IMG/VR virus record: IMGVR_UViG_3300030085_000843
Coordinates: 5,799-52,579 of that record
DNA length: 46,781 bases
Strand: one strand, 5' to 3'
DNA from: a virus
Shown: one piece after another, positions 12,839 through 20,453 of the stretch
Numbering within the stretch: the stretch's first letter is position 1
Layout: each line of letters opens with the position of its first letter
The notes under the pieces: generated by a model
The model's input: only the letters and a program-made list of their open reading frames with translations
The model's database searches: none
Told to the model about the DNA's origin: nothing
Translations under genes and position numbers: made by a program

Positions 12839-15584
12839 AACAATTGATAAACCAATGCAAGGTAGCGCCGGCATTGCTAAGAAAATTAACAAAGGCGCTG
12901 AGAAGATGGTGTTTGACATTCTTCAGTCTACACAGTATTCTATGCCTGTTCAGTCTACAGTTAGGGAGTTAGTTACAAATGCGTGTGACTCTCAACGTGA
13001 GAAAGAAGTGGCTATAGAAATACTAAGTGGTAAAAAGAAAGTTGAAGACTATTATATTGAACGTCACGGCGCTCAGTATGAAGACAGTAATTTTGATTCA
13101 AGCTATTACAATATAGCTTCATTAGAACATGTAAAAGATCATATAGATCTGGTATATGAAAAGAATGAAGGTGTAGGTTATTGTGATTTATTTAAAGTTA
13201 CTGACTATGGTGTAGGTATAGGTGGTAGAAGATTGGAAGGTATATTGGAACTAGGTTATTCTACGAAAAGAAATACTAGTGAAAATTTTGGTGCCTTTGG
13301 TCTTGGTGCAAAAGCCGCACTATCAACAGGTGTAGACTTTTATACAATTGAAACTGTATATAATGGTAAAAGGTTTAAATGTAATTGTTATAATTACAAA
13401 ACTGATTTTATTATACCTTCTTTTAATGCGCTAACAGGTCAGCCTAACCCGCATGTTATATTTAGTGATGGTACTAAAGTACATTATGAAGAAGTAGGTG
13501 CTAAGAAAAATGAAACTACTATTTCATTTGGTGTTAAACGACACAATAGAAGAAAGTTTGAAGAAGCTATTGAAGAGCAGCTAATGTATTTTAATAATGT
13601 AAACTTTAAAATTATTGATAATGAAGATGATGGATATGAGAGAAAGGTTAGCTTTCAACCAGAGATTATATACAACTCTGATAATCTTATTATCTCTGAC
13701 TCTTATTATTTTAATAGGCCACATATTGTACTAGTTAAAGATAAAGGTGCAACTACAGGTATTAACTATGGTTATATTGATTTCCGTGAACTAGAAATGG
13801 AACAGATGTATGGTTCTATTGCATTTAAATGTCCTGCTAGACAAGTAATAACTAATGAAGATGGTACAGAAACTGTATTACAAGATGGTGTAGATGTTAC
13901 TCCTTCTCGTGAGAAAGTTATATGGAACGAAGCAACTAAGAAGTATATCAAAGGAGTTATTATGGCAGCTGCACAAGAAGCTAGTGATATGGTTCAAGAA
14001 CAACTTGAAGAAACAGATTTTCTTAAGTGGGTTGACGCTTGTAGATCTGTTATTACTGGTAATAGTACTGAGAATAAAGTCCTAAATAAACTTTCTAAGA
14101 TTATAGATACTAATGATATTAAGCCTAAGTATGGACCTGATCCTAGGATTAAGTATGGTCCTGCAAATAAATTGTTTGAAGGTCTTAGTATTATGCGGCC
14201 TGTAAATTACAATGGTAAAGTAGAGCGTGAGCCTGCTAAAGATTGGAACGGTTTTGATGCTAAGCATTTTTATTCTAAAGAAGGTAAGTGGGATAAGTTT
14301 AAAGATATATATCTTTTATCAGTAGGATTGGAAGAAGAACCTAGTTATGCAAAAAACTATGTTACTTGTTTTGAAGTAGAAGATCTTGATGATAAGTTTA
14401 GTAAAGCTATGAGTAAAGCTATTGGTAATCCTGACGCTATTGCTAAAGTAACAAAAGAGAAGAAAAGAGTTACAGCTAAACGTAATGCTATTCTTAAACT
14501 TATTGAACAATCTGAGTGGTACAAAAACTATGATGATGTAGAAGTGCCTGAAGAGTGGATGGCAGAATACAAAGATCAAATTGCTGAGCAAGAAGAACTT
14601 GCAAAGTTTAGTAATTTGTCAGCTGCAGAAAGGCGTAATATTGAAAAGCGTATGGTTGCTTATACTATTAGGTTTGATAAAAGAAGTGGTAGTTATCATA
14701 CTGTTTGGGATAAGATAGAGCCTAGGACTAAGGATATTATGAATACTACGTACACTACTTATTATTGTACTACAGAAGACGAGAATAAGATGAAAGCAGC
14801 TGCTTGGTTACTTAGATCAATAATGCCTATGCATTGTCACGTATATCCAAAGAGTAATTATGCTAGTTGGGATGATAAGTATACTGAGCCAATATTTTGG
14901 TTTGACGAAGCTCCTGTTAGATTTAAAAAATGGAATAGAGATGAGTATGAAGATTGGGCTAATCCTGTACAAGGTTGGGATGCACCTCAGTTTATACGCG
15001 TTAGTCAGAATAAAGTTAAATTTATTAAACAAAATGCTAACGTTAAACACATCGATGAATTATTTTTACAACTAACAGACAAAGACGGATATACTATGGA
15101 TGATATACTTATTAAATATTATACAGCAGCTAAGCTAGATAAAATAAATGACTTTAAATTTATGCAAGGACTTAGCTGTATACACCCTGAGTTACAAAAA
15201 GATTATTGCGAACTACAAGATCTTAGGGATGACTCTTATAGTGAAATGGATTATAGATTTGTGAGCGATCTAGCGCCAGATATTATTAAGAACATGGATA
15301 AACTATATGAGTTTCAAAAGTTTTGTAGTGAGACTGATGATCTAAGTTTGATTAAACAAAAGTCTAAAGAACTATTTGTTTTATCAGACATTGGAGAAGC
15401 CCGTGCTGCAGATTTAGACATCTTAGCAAAATACGATAATATTGTTGAATTTGCTGAGGAGGTTAAACCCTTACTAGATGAAATTGATTGTCTTAGAGAA
15501 CGCCAGTGCAATATGTCACCTGAGCTAGAGAAAGAAATCAGAGTTTATCTTAGAGCTAAATCACGTGAGGTATGGGACTCGTAA
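12828..15584 (+). CDS. rIIA: rIIA-like GHKL ATPase
   Basis: Large protein with an N-terminal Bergerat-fold ATPase. From the chosen start the N box is E47-LVT-N51-ACD54, the G1 box is D126-YGVG130 and the G2 box is NFGAFGLGAK (153-162). This order and the position near an rIIB-like gene fit phage rIIA proteins, which in T4 protect against prophage-triggered early lysis. Its 918 residues exceed T4 rIIA (about 725). The rest is charged and helical with no recognised domain. I prefer the ATG at 12828, preceded by ctataaaagaaaaaaca, over an upstream ATG at 12792 that lies deep inside the previous gene. Alternatives: a type II topoisomerase or MORC-like relative, but no Toprim or cleavage domain is present. 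Confidence 0.75.
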   Translation: MSIKTIDKPMQGSAGIAKKINKGAEKMVFDILQSTQYSMPVQSTVRELVTNACDSQREKEVAIEILSGKKKVEDYYIERHGAQYEDSNFDSSYYNIASLEHVKDHIDLVYEKNEGVGYCDLFKVTDYGVGIGGRRLEGILELGYSTKRNTSENFGAFGLGAKAALSTGVDFYTIETVYNGKRFKCNCYNYKTDFIIPSFNALTGQPNPHVIFSDGTKVHYEEVGAKKNETTISFGVKRHNRRKFEEAIEEQLMYFNNVNFKIIDNEDDGYERKVSFQPEIIYNSDNLIISDSYYFNRPHIVLVKDKGATTGINYGYIDFRELEMEQMYGSIAFKCPARQVITNEDGTETVLQDGVDVTPSREKVIWNEATKKYIKGVIMAAAQEASDMVQEQLEETDFLKWVDACRSVITGNSTENKVLNKLSKIIDTNDIKPKYGPDPRIKYGPANKLFEGLSIMRPVNYNGKVEREPAKDWNGFDAKHFYSKEGKWDKFKDIYLLSVGLEEEPSYAKNYVTCFEVEDLDDKFSKAMSKAIGNPDAIAKVTKEKKRVTAKRNAILKLIEQSEWYKNYDDVEVPEEWMAEYKDQIAEQEELAKFSNLSAAERRNIEKRMVAYTIRFDKRSGSYHTVWDKIEPRTKDIMNTTYTTYYCTTEDENKMKAAAWLLRSIMPMHCHVYPKSNYASWDDKYTEPIFWFDEAPVRFKKWNRDEYEDWANPVQGWDAPQFIRVSQNKVKFIKQNANVKHIDELFLQLTDKDGYTMDDILIKYYTAAKLDKINDFKFMQGLSCIHPELQKDYCELQDLRDDSYSEMDYRFVSDLAPDIIKNMDKLYEFQKFCSETDDLSLIKQKSKELFVLSDIGEARAADLDILAKYDNIVEFAEEVKPLLDEIDCLRERQCNMSPELEKEIRVYLRAKSREVWDS

Positions 15585-16432
15585 GTAAGGATACTAGGAG
15601 GACGTTTAAGATACGTCCTTCTGGTAGATCTACGGACTTTATATCTCCTAGTTTTGGATATGGTTGTTTGTATAATTGTTCATACTGTTATATGAAACGT
15701 CATAAACCTGATGGTCTGTCTATTGCTGTAAATACAGGTGATATACTAACAGAAGTTAATAATCATGCATACTTTACACCGATAGATAAACCTAATCAAA
15801 CACATGCAGAGTATACTACTTACGACATTAGTTGTAATGAAGACTTTGCTTTGCATGCAAAACACCACCAGTGGGAAAAGATCTTTGAGTTTTTCAGAGA
15901 TCATCCCATTGCGATGGGTAGTTTTGCGACTAAATATGTTAACAACAATCTTTTAACATTTAACCCGCAAGGTAAGATACGTATTAGATTTAGTCTTATG
16001 CCACAACATAAGTCAGATTTACATGAGCCACATACATCTAAGATTATAGATAGAATAAAAGCTATTAATAAATTTGTAGATGCAGGCTATGATGTACATG
16101 TAAACTACAGTCCTATCATAGTATATGATGGTTGGCTAGAAGATTATGAATACCTATTTACTTTGTTAAATAAACATGTAAGTTATAAAGATAAAGTGTT
16201 AGCAGAATGTATATTTTTAACACACAATTTTAAAAAACATATTGTAAATTTGCAGAAACACCCTGATACTGAGGTAGATCTGTGGGTGCTTGATATGCAA
16301 GAGGCTAAGAAGTCACAATATGGTGGGGAAAATGTACGATATAAACTAGAACTAAAATCAAAGTTTATAGATCAATTTAAATTATTACACAATTCGATAG
16401 TACCTTGGAATAAAATAAGGTATATTTTTTAA
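15572..16432 (+). CDS. spore photoproduct lyase-like radical SAM protein
   Basis: C32-LYN-C36-SY-C39 matches the CX3CX2C iron-sulfur motif of radical SAM enzymes, and the surrounding layout (FGYGCLYNCSYCYM; later KIRIRFSLMPQ) resembles spore photoproduct lyase. A Cys in DISCNED (C88) falls where the hydrogen-donor Cys of the B. subtilis enzyme (C141) would be expected. Those enzymes split thymine dimers without light, so a DNA-photodamage repair role is plausible; the phage protein may instead have a new substrate. At 286 residues it is somewhat shorter than bacterial SplB (about 340). The start overlaps the rIIA-like gene by 13 bases. It is placed between the rIIA- and rIIB-like genes. Confidence 0.7.
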   Translation: MGLVSKDTRRTFKIRPSGRSTDFISPSFGYGCLYNCSYCYMKRHKPDGLSIAVNTGDILTEVNNHAYFTPIDKPNQTHAEYTTYDISCNEDFALHAKHHQWEKIFEFFRDHPIAMGSFATKYVNNNLLTFNPQGKIRIRFSLMPQHKSDLHEPHTSKIIDRIKAINKFVDAGYDVHVNYSPIIVYDGWLEDYEYLFTLLNKHVSYKDKVLAECIFLTHNFKKHIVNLQKHPDTEVDLWVLDMQEAKKSQYGGENVRYKLELKSKFIDQFKLLHNSIVPWNKIRYIF

Positions 16433-16450
16433 CTAATTAAACCAAAAATT

Positions 16451-17620
16451 ATGATTACAATTAATGTTATTGATGACAAAATCTGTGGATCTTATGGTGA
16501 TAAACCATTCACAGTTGAGTATAGTAAAGAACTATACGATAGAATGCAACAGCTTAGCCACAAGGCTCAAGGTGTTAGTACAGTAGAAGAATACAATGAA
16601 GTTATGGAGGAGTTTGCTCCTTTATGTGTTGTAGATTATACTAAAACAATTGAAACGCAATGTGAATACATTCATGTTAACAAAGGAACAGGAGAGTTCT
16701 TTCTTAAACACAATGGTGTAGTATCTAGTATACCTATGCCACAAGCGCTTGTAGATAGAATCTTTGAGTCTATAGATAAAGAAGTAGACTTTATGCCTTT
16801 GGTAAAAATGTGGACACGTTGGTTAAGAAACCCGATCTTGTGGAGAAAGATGAAGCAAGGACACGGACAAGATTTCTGTAATAGATTCTTTAACTTTGTT
16901 AACATGCAGTATGTGCATCCAAAACACAAAGAAGATCTTATGGAAAATCATGGATTGACTGAAGAAGCAGCTGAGAAAAGAGCTACAATGTACCAAATGA
17001 AAATCACCCAAGAGGGATTACTAAATGGTTACAAAGTCTCTCAAGAAGTTCTGCATAAGTTTGATCCAGAAACTGGTGAACAAGTTGATCGTTACAAAAG
17101 AACGTTTAACGTAGACACCGGTGAGATAGAAGGCGATGGATTACCAGAGCATGTAGAAGACAGACTATTTGAACCAGCTGTTATGGGTTCAAGTGGTGAT
17201 GCATTTTATTGTGAAGGGCCTAATGGCTATGCTAATCCAGGACATTTTATCAAAGTTGGATGTACACATAGACTAAAAGATTGGAGTCAAGTTAATGTTA
17301 ATGATACAATATCATGCGTTAAGGGACTTCATGTTGGTGGTCTTAAGTATATTGCCTACTACAGTGGTGAGATACACAACATATTTGTAGACCCGATGCA
17401 TATTGGTGCTGTACCATGTGATGTAGACGGTGCTATTAGATGTAAGCAATATTTTGTACATTCGTCACTAGCTGGAGTAAACGGCTCTATTTACCACAGT
17501 TCTACTTACGCTGCTATGACAGATGCAGAGTGGGATGAGATGCGTAAAGCGGCTGTTGAAGAGAAAACAGAGTGTAAAGTACAATGTGACAAGGAAGTTG
17601 CGGAGATTAATGCTCTGTAG
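16451..17620 (+). CDS. rIIB: rIIB-like protein
   Basis: A 389-residue protein whose C-terminal part contains CVKGLHVGGLKYIAYY (about 289-304), a pattern I associate with phage rIIB-like proteins, followed by a second conserved-looking block (DPMHIGAVPCD). The N-terminal half is mixed helical with no known domain. The rIIA-like gene lies two genes upstream, the pairing seen in T4 and many other phages, where both proteins are needed for one phenotype (rapid lysis/exclusion). A/T-only leader (actaattaaaccaaaaatt). The C-terminal tail is acidic with Cys residues. Function in this phage is inferred from family. Confidence 0.65.
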   Translation: MITINVIDDKICGSYGDKPFTVEYSKELYDRMQQLSHKAQGVSTVEEYNEVMEEFAPLCVVDYTKTIETQCEYIHVNKGTGEFFLKHNGVVSSIPMPQALVDRIFESIDKEVDFMPLVKMWTRWLRNPILWRKMKQGHGQDFCNRFFNFVNMQYVHPKHKEDLMENHGLTEEAAEKRATMYQMKITQEGLLNGYKVSQEVLHKFDPETGEQVDRYKRTFNVDTGEIEGDGLPEHVEDRLFEPAVMGSSGDAFYCEGPNGYANPGHFIKVGCTHRLKDWSQVNVNDTISCVKGLHVGGLKYIAYYSGEIHNIFVDPMHIGAVPCDVDGAIRCKQYFVHSSLAGVNGSIYHSSTYAAMTDAEWDEMRKAAVEEKTECKVQCDKEVAEINAL

Positions 17621-17640
17621 CTAGTGTTTAATTAGAATGG

Positions 17641-17709
17641 TATAAGGGGGTTACGCGTTGTTAACTAAAGTGTGAATAACCTAGAACGCATCACAAGGCC
17701 CCCTTTATA
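17641..17709 (+). promoter_or_regulatory. pseudoknot-like closed RNA element
   Basis: TATAAGGGGG (17641-17650) pairs with CCCCCTTTATA (17699-17709, one T bulged). Inside, GCGTT (17655-17659) pairs with AACGC (17685-17689) and GTTA (17660-17663) with TAAC (17677-17680), with CTAG bulged. The hairpin loop contains TGTGA (17671-17675), complementary to TCACA (17691-17695) just outside the inner stem, giving an H-type pseudoknot. It ends 20 bases before the ATG of the exonuclease gene. It could be a riboregulator, a processing or stability element, or a terminator variant; there is no T-tract beyond CCCCCTTTATA. Confidence 0.5.
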
Positions 17710-17728
17710 TCTACTTAAAATTTTTATT

Positions 17729-18505
17729 ATGAAAAAGATAGCATTAATAGATGCAGATAGTCTCCTATACTATGAAATGGGAGCAAATACATTAGAAGAG
17801 GCAATGGTTGGCCTCGACGCTAGAATACGTACAATACTAGAAGAAACAGAAGCTGATGAGTACATGGGGTTTCTAACACTAGGTAAATGTTTTAGATACA
17901 AAGTAGCAGAAACTAGAAAGTACAAAGGTAATAGAAAGGGTGCACAAAAACCACCTATATTCTATGCATTGAAAGCGTATTTACAACAAGAACCTTATCA
18001 TTTTTATTCTGTACCAGGATTAGAAGCTGACGATTGTGTAGCAATATATGCCAATACAGTTAATGATGATGGTAACATGGCTATTATTTGTAGTCCTGAT
18101 AAAGATGTACTAAAACAAGTACCAGGTAAACATTTTAATTATCAAAAAGTAGAATGGATAAATACAACACCGGATGAAGCTGAAGCATTTATGTGGAAGC
18201 AGACTCTTATGGGTGATCCAACTGATGGCATACCAGGTATACCAGGGTTGGGACCAAAAACAGCTGATAAGTTGATAGATGAAATGCCTGAGTTACTAGA
18301 TTATTCAAGTATAGTTGTAGAAAAATATATTGAAAAATTTGGAATTAAACAAGGAATTTGTAAATTTGCAGAGACATTCAATCTTGTTTACTTACTACGA
18401 CACCCTGAAGAGGTACTACTTTACACCGGATCTGCGCTGCCTGAGCTTAAACTAAATCAATGTTTAACTCTAAATAGTTTAGAAAATGACTCCAGTGAAG
18501 ATTAA
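17729..18505 (+). CDS. FEN-type 5'-3' exonuclease
   Basis: Structure-specific 5' nuclease removing primers and flaps (T4 RNase H / Pol I 5' nuclease family). Metal-binding acidic residues are visible: D8 and D10 (ALIDADSLL), E99-A-D101-D102 (GLEADDC), D124 and D126 (SPDKD), D163 and D166 (MGDPTDG). They are followed by the helix-hairpin-helix IPGIPGLGPKTADKL (168-182). 258 residues is normal. I use the ATG at 17729, preceded by ttaaaatttttatt, rather than an in-frame GTG at 17672, because MKKIALIDAD is the expected N-terminus and the upstream part codes through the structured RNA element. It complements the polymerase at 3321, which lacks this domain. Confidence 0.9.
   Translation: MKKIALIDADSLLYYEMGANTLEEAMVGLDARIRTILEETEADEYMGFLTLGKCFRYKVAETRKYKGNRKGAQKPPIFYALKAYLQQEPYHFYSVPGLEADDCVAIYANTVNDDGNMAIICSPDKDVLKQVPGKHFNYQKVEWINTTPDEAEAFMWKQTLMGDPTDGIPGIPGLGPKTADKLIDEMPELLDYSSIVVEKYIEKFGIKQGICKFAETFNLVYLLRHPEEVLLYTGSALPELKLNQCLTLNSLENDSSED
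18338..18368 (+). promoter_or_regulatory. possible internal promoter in exonuclease gene
   Basis: TTTG (18338-18341), 19 bases, TAAATTTG (18361-18368) followed by C: an exact -33/-7 consensus and spacing inside coding DNA, upstream of the hypothetical and ung genes. TAnnTTTG alone is common by chance in this AT-rich DNA, so only the paired boxes make it worth listing. Confidence 0.3.
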
Positions 18506-19238
18506 AGACCAACACTTAATACCAAAAAATGCTAGAACATTTACCATAGGTGGTGATGTAAATAGCATTACATCTACGAAAGTAGGTGATAACATTATAC
18601 AACTTGCTTTGAATACTTATACAATTAGTATTGGTGATGTGATTCCTGTAAAAGGACATCCATACAAAGTAAATCAAATTAAAGAATTTTACATAAATGG
18701 CCGGGTGATATATGAAGTATCATCCGGTTCTCTTTCCAAAACAGCAATGTTTGTTTTTCCTATGCTTAGCGGCAACAGAAAGTTATTTTTATTTGATAAA
18801 CTTTTTGTTAATGCTTACATAAGAACAGAAAAAGAAAAGAACTGTATAGCTTTGTTATACAGATTTTCAGGGTCAACATTATTCCTAAAGTTTGAACAAG
18901 CTCTAAGAAAGTTTAGAAACTTTATACGAGTAGAAGACCCATCGCCGCATTTTGTTTTGTTTGTATTCTCTATACCAGAGGACTACTATGAAGAGTATGC
19001 TAGATTTTTAAAAGGCAAGTACTCTAAGTTTAATAATTCATATAAAATGAAGATACTAGAATTTCATGGATTTAGTTTAGAAGGTCAAATGGCACAGATT
19101 CTTTTTCAAGGTGATAAACTTCGCAAGAAAATGGAAACAAGTCTAGGCTGTTCTATACCTAAAGATTCAGAATTACATAGTATTGTTAACTTAGAAGAAG
19201 AAACGTTTAACATAAATAAATATATTAGAAATGAGTAA
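18486..19238 (+). CDS. hypothetical 250-aa protein
   Basis: Not recognised. The N-terminal third (residues 1-90) is beta-rich with alternating hydrophobics (NIIQLALNTYTISIGDVIPVKG), like a small barrel or OB/SH3-like domain. The remainder is mixed and basic, with KFEQALRKFRNFIRV and a segment HFVLFVFSIPEDYYEEYARFLKG. It overlaps the exonuclease gene by 20 bases and ung by 8 bases, so it is co-translated with DNA repair genes. A DNA-binding accessory protein would fit but is unproven. Confidence 0.65.
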   Translation: MTPVKIKDQHLIPKNARTFTIGGDVNSITSTKVGDNIIQLALNTYTISIGDVIPVKGHPYKVNQIKEFYINGRVIYEVSSGSLSKTAMFVFPMLSGNRKLFLFDKLFVNAYIRTEKEKNCIALLYRFSGSTLFLKFEQALRKFRNFIRVEDPSPHFVLFVFSIPEDYYEEYARFLKGKYSKFNNSYKMKILEFHGFSLEGQMAQILFQGDKLRKKMETSLGCSIPKDSELHSIVNLEEETFNINKYIRNE

Positions 19239-19950
19239 AGCAATTCAAAACCAAGTAGGGGATTGGTATCCACTACTAGAACCAATATTATCCACAAAAG
19301 CATTTAAAAGTATTGCTACCCACATAAAAATGCGTAAAGCTAGAGGGTATAAAATACTTCCAAAAACAACAGATACTTTTAGAGCATTTAAATTATGTCA
19401 ACTAAAAGATACTAAGATTGTAATATTAGGTCAAGATCCTTATCATGATGGTAGCGCAACCGGACTAGCGTTTGCCAACAGGAATGATAGTTTAAGAGTT
19501 AGTCCTAGTTTAAAAAATATAATTACTGCAGTAGAAAAAGATCAAAGAGTAGTTCTTGCTGACTTTGATGTAACTTTAGAGCAGTGGGCAGAACAAGGTG
19601 TGTTATTACTAAACACTGCTTTGACTGTAGAAAAAGGTACAGCTGGAGTTCATACAGAAATATGGCGTCCTTTTACACAATTGTTTCTAGAAGCTATGTC
19701 TAGTCAAAAAGACGGATATGTTTTTATGCTGTGGGGTAAAAAAGCACAAGATTATGAAAGATATATTATTGGAAATCATACGATCCTTAAAGCTGCTCAT
19801 CCTGCTGCCGAGTCTTATAGTGGTGGGCGTGCTGGCTTCTTTGATTGTGGGCATTTTACTGCTGCTAATTCAGTTATTAATGCTCCTATCAATTGGAATA
19901 CGACTAGTGAGTTTGACTTTCTCAAACAGAGAGAAGACTGCCCATTTTAA
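19231..19950 (+). CDS. ung: uracil-DNA glycosylase (family 1)
   Basis: Removes uracil from DNA. The water-activating loop ILGQDPYHDG carries catalytic D69 (GQDPYH, 67-72). The uracil-pocket stretch GLAFANR lies at 78-84, LLLNTALTV at 125-133, and the minor-groove loop begins HPAAES at H190, then GFFDCGHF. These are the family-1 UNG motifs; the second loop is slightly longer than the usual HPSPLS form. 239 residues is normal length. Start overlaps the upstream gene by 8 bases. A phage UNG would keep uracil out of its genome, implying ordinary T-containing DNA. Confidence 0.95.
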   Translation: MSKAIQNQVGDWYPLLEPILSTKAFKSIATHIKMRKARGYKILPKTTDTFRAFKLCQLKDTKIVILGQDPYHDGSATGLAFANRNDSLRVSPSLKNIITAVEKDQRVVLADFDVTLEQWAEQGVLLLNTALTVEKGTAGVHTEIWRPFTQLFLEAMSSQKDGYVFMLWGKKAQDYERYIIGNHTILKAAHPAAESYSGGRAGFFDCGHFTAANSVINAPINWNTTSEFDFLKQREDCPF

Positions 19951-19970
19951 TAACCAAAAAATAATTTATT

Positions 19971-20453
19971 ATGAGACAATTAGTAAGAATTATAAAAGAG
20001 TGTGGCCACCGTGGTAAGGTAGGTCACCTCTATGAAGTAGTAGAAAGTAATCCTAGAGAAGGATTTAGATTAGTTATGCCCGGTGCAACTCAGTATACGT
20101 TTTGGTATCCAATAGAGTGCTGTGAGCCTGCAAAGTTAGGAGACTGTACAGTTCCAACAGATAGTTTATCTTTAGATAGAAAAAGAATGCCTGTATTTAC
20201 AGGTGTACTTAAATATTTTCCTGATGCTATTAAAGAAGTATCTCGTGTATCTCTTGCAGGTAATGAACAACATCATCCTGATGAGCCTTTACACTGGGAC
20301 AGAGACAAATCTAAAGACGAGTTAGATGCACTATCTAGACATTTAATTGATGCTGGGACGTTTGATACAGATGGTATTAGACACTCCGCAAAGGTTGCAT
20401 GGAGAGCACTAGCTAATTTACAAAAAGAATTAGAACTAGCTTCCGAGTCCTAG
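19971..20453 (+). CDS. dATP/dGTP diphosphohydrolase-like protein (DUF5664)
   Basis: Residues about 70-155 resemble the DUF5664 / dATP-dGTP diphosphohydrolase N-terminal family: MPVFTGVLKYFPDAIKEVSRVS, then W-D, then LDALSRHLIDAG, then D-x-GIRHSAKVAWRALANL, with the acidic/His pattern of all-alpha NTP pyrophosphohydrolases. The first 55 residues form an extra small beta-rich domain (RGKVGHLYEVVES...). Hydrolysis of particular dNTPs to monophosphates would shape the nucleotide pool during infection; the specific substrate is unknown. It is the last plus-strand gene; its 3' end overlaps the end of the minus-strand 1297-aa gene by 18 bases. Confidence 0.7.
   Translation: MRQLVRIIKECGHRGKVGHLYEVVESNPREGFRLVMPGATQYTFWYPIECCEPAKLGDCTVPTDSLSLDRKRMPVFTGVLKYFPDAIKEVSRVSLAGNEQHHPDEPLHWDRDKSKDELDALSRHLIDAGTFDTDGIRHSAKVAWRALANLQKELELASES
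20409..20439 (-). terminator. AT-rich hairpin at end of minus operon
   Basis: CTAG-CTAATT (20409-20418) pairs with AATTAG-AA-CTAG (20428-20439; AA bulged) around a 9-base loop that reads CTTTTTGTA on the minus strand. The minus-strand stop (20436-20438) lies in the stem. It is weak and lacks a T-tail, but it is the only hairpin near the end of the minus operon. Confidence 0.3.

Noticed and set aside
16245-16252. TAAATTTG box inside the radical SAM gene, upstream of rIIB
   Set aside because: The -33 position at 19 bases reads ACAC rather than TTTG, and TAnnTTTG is expected many times by chance in this AT-rich DNA.
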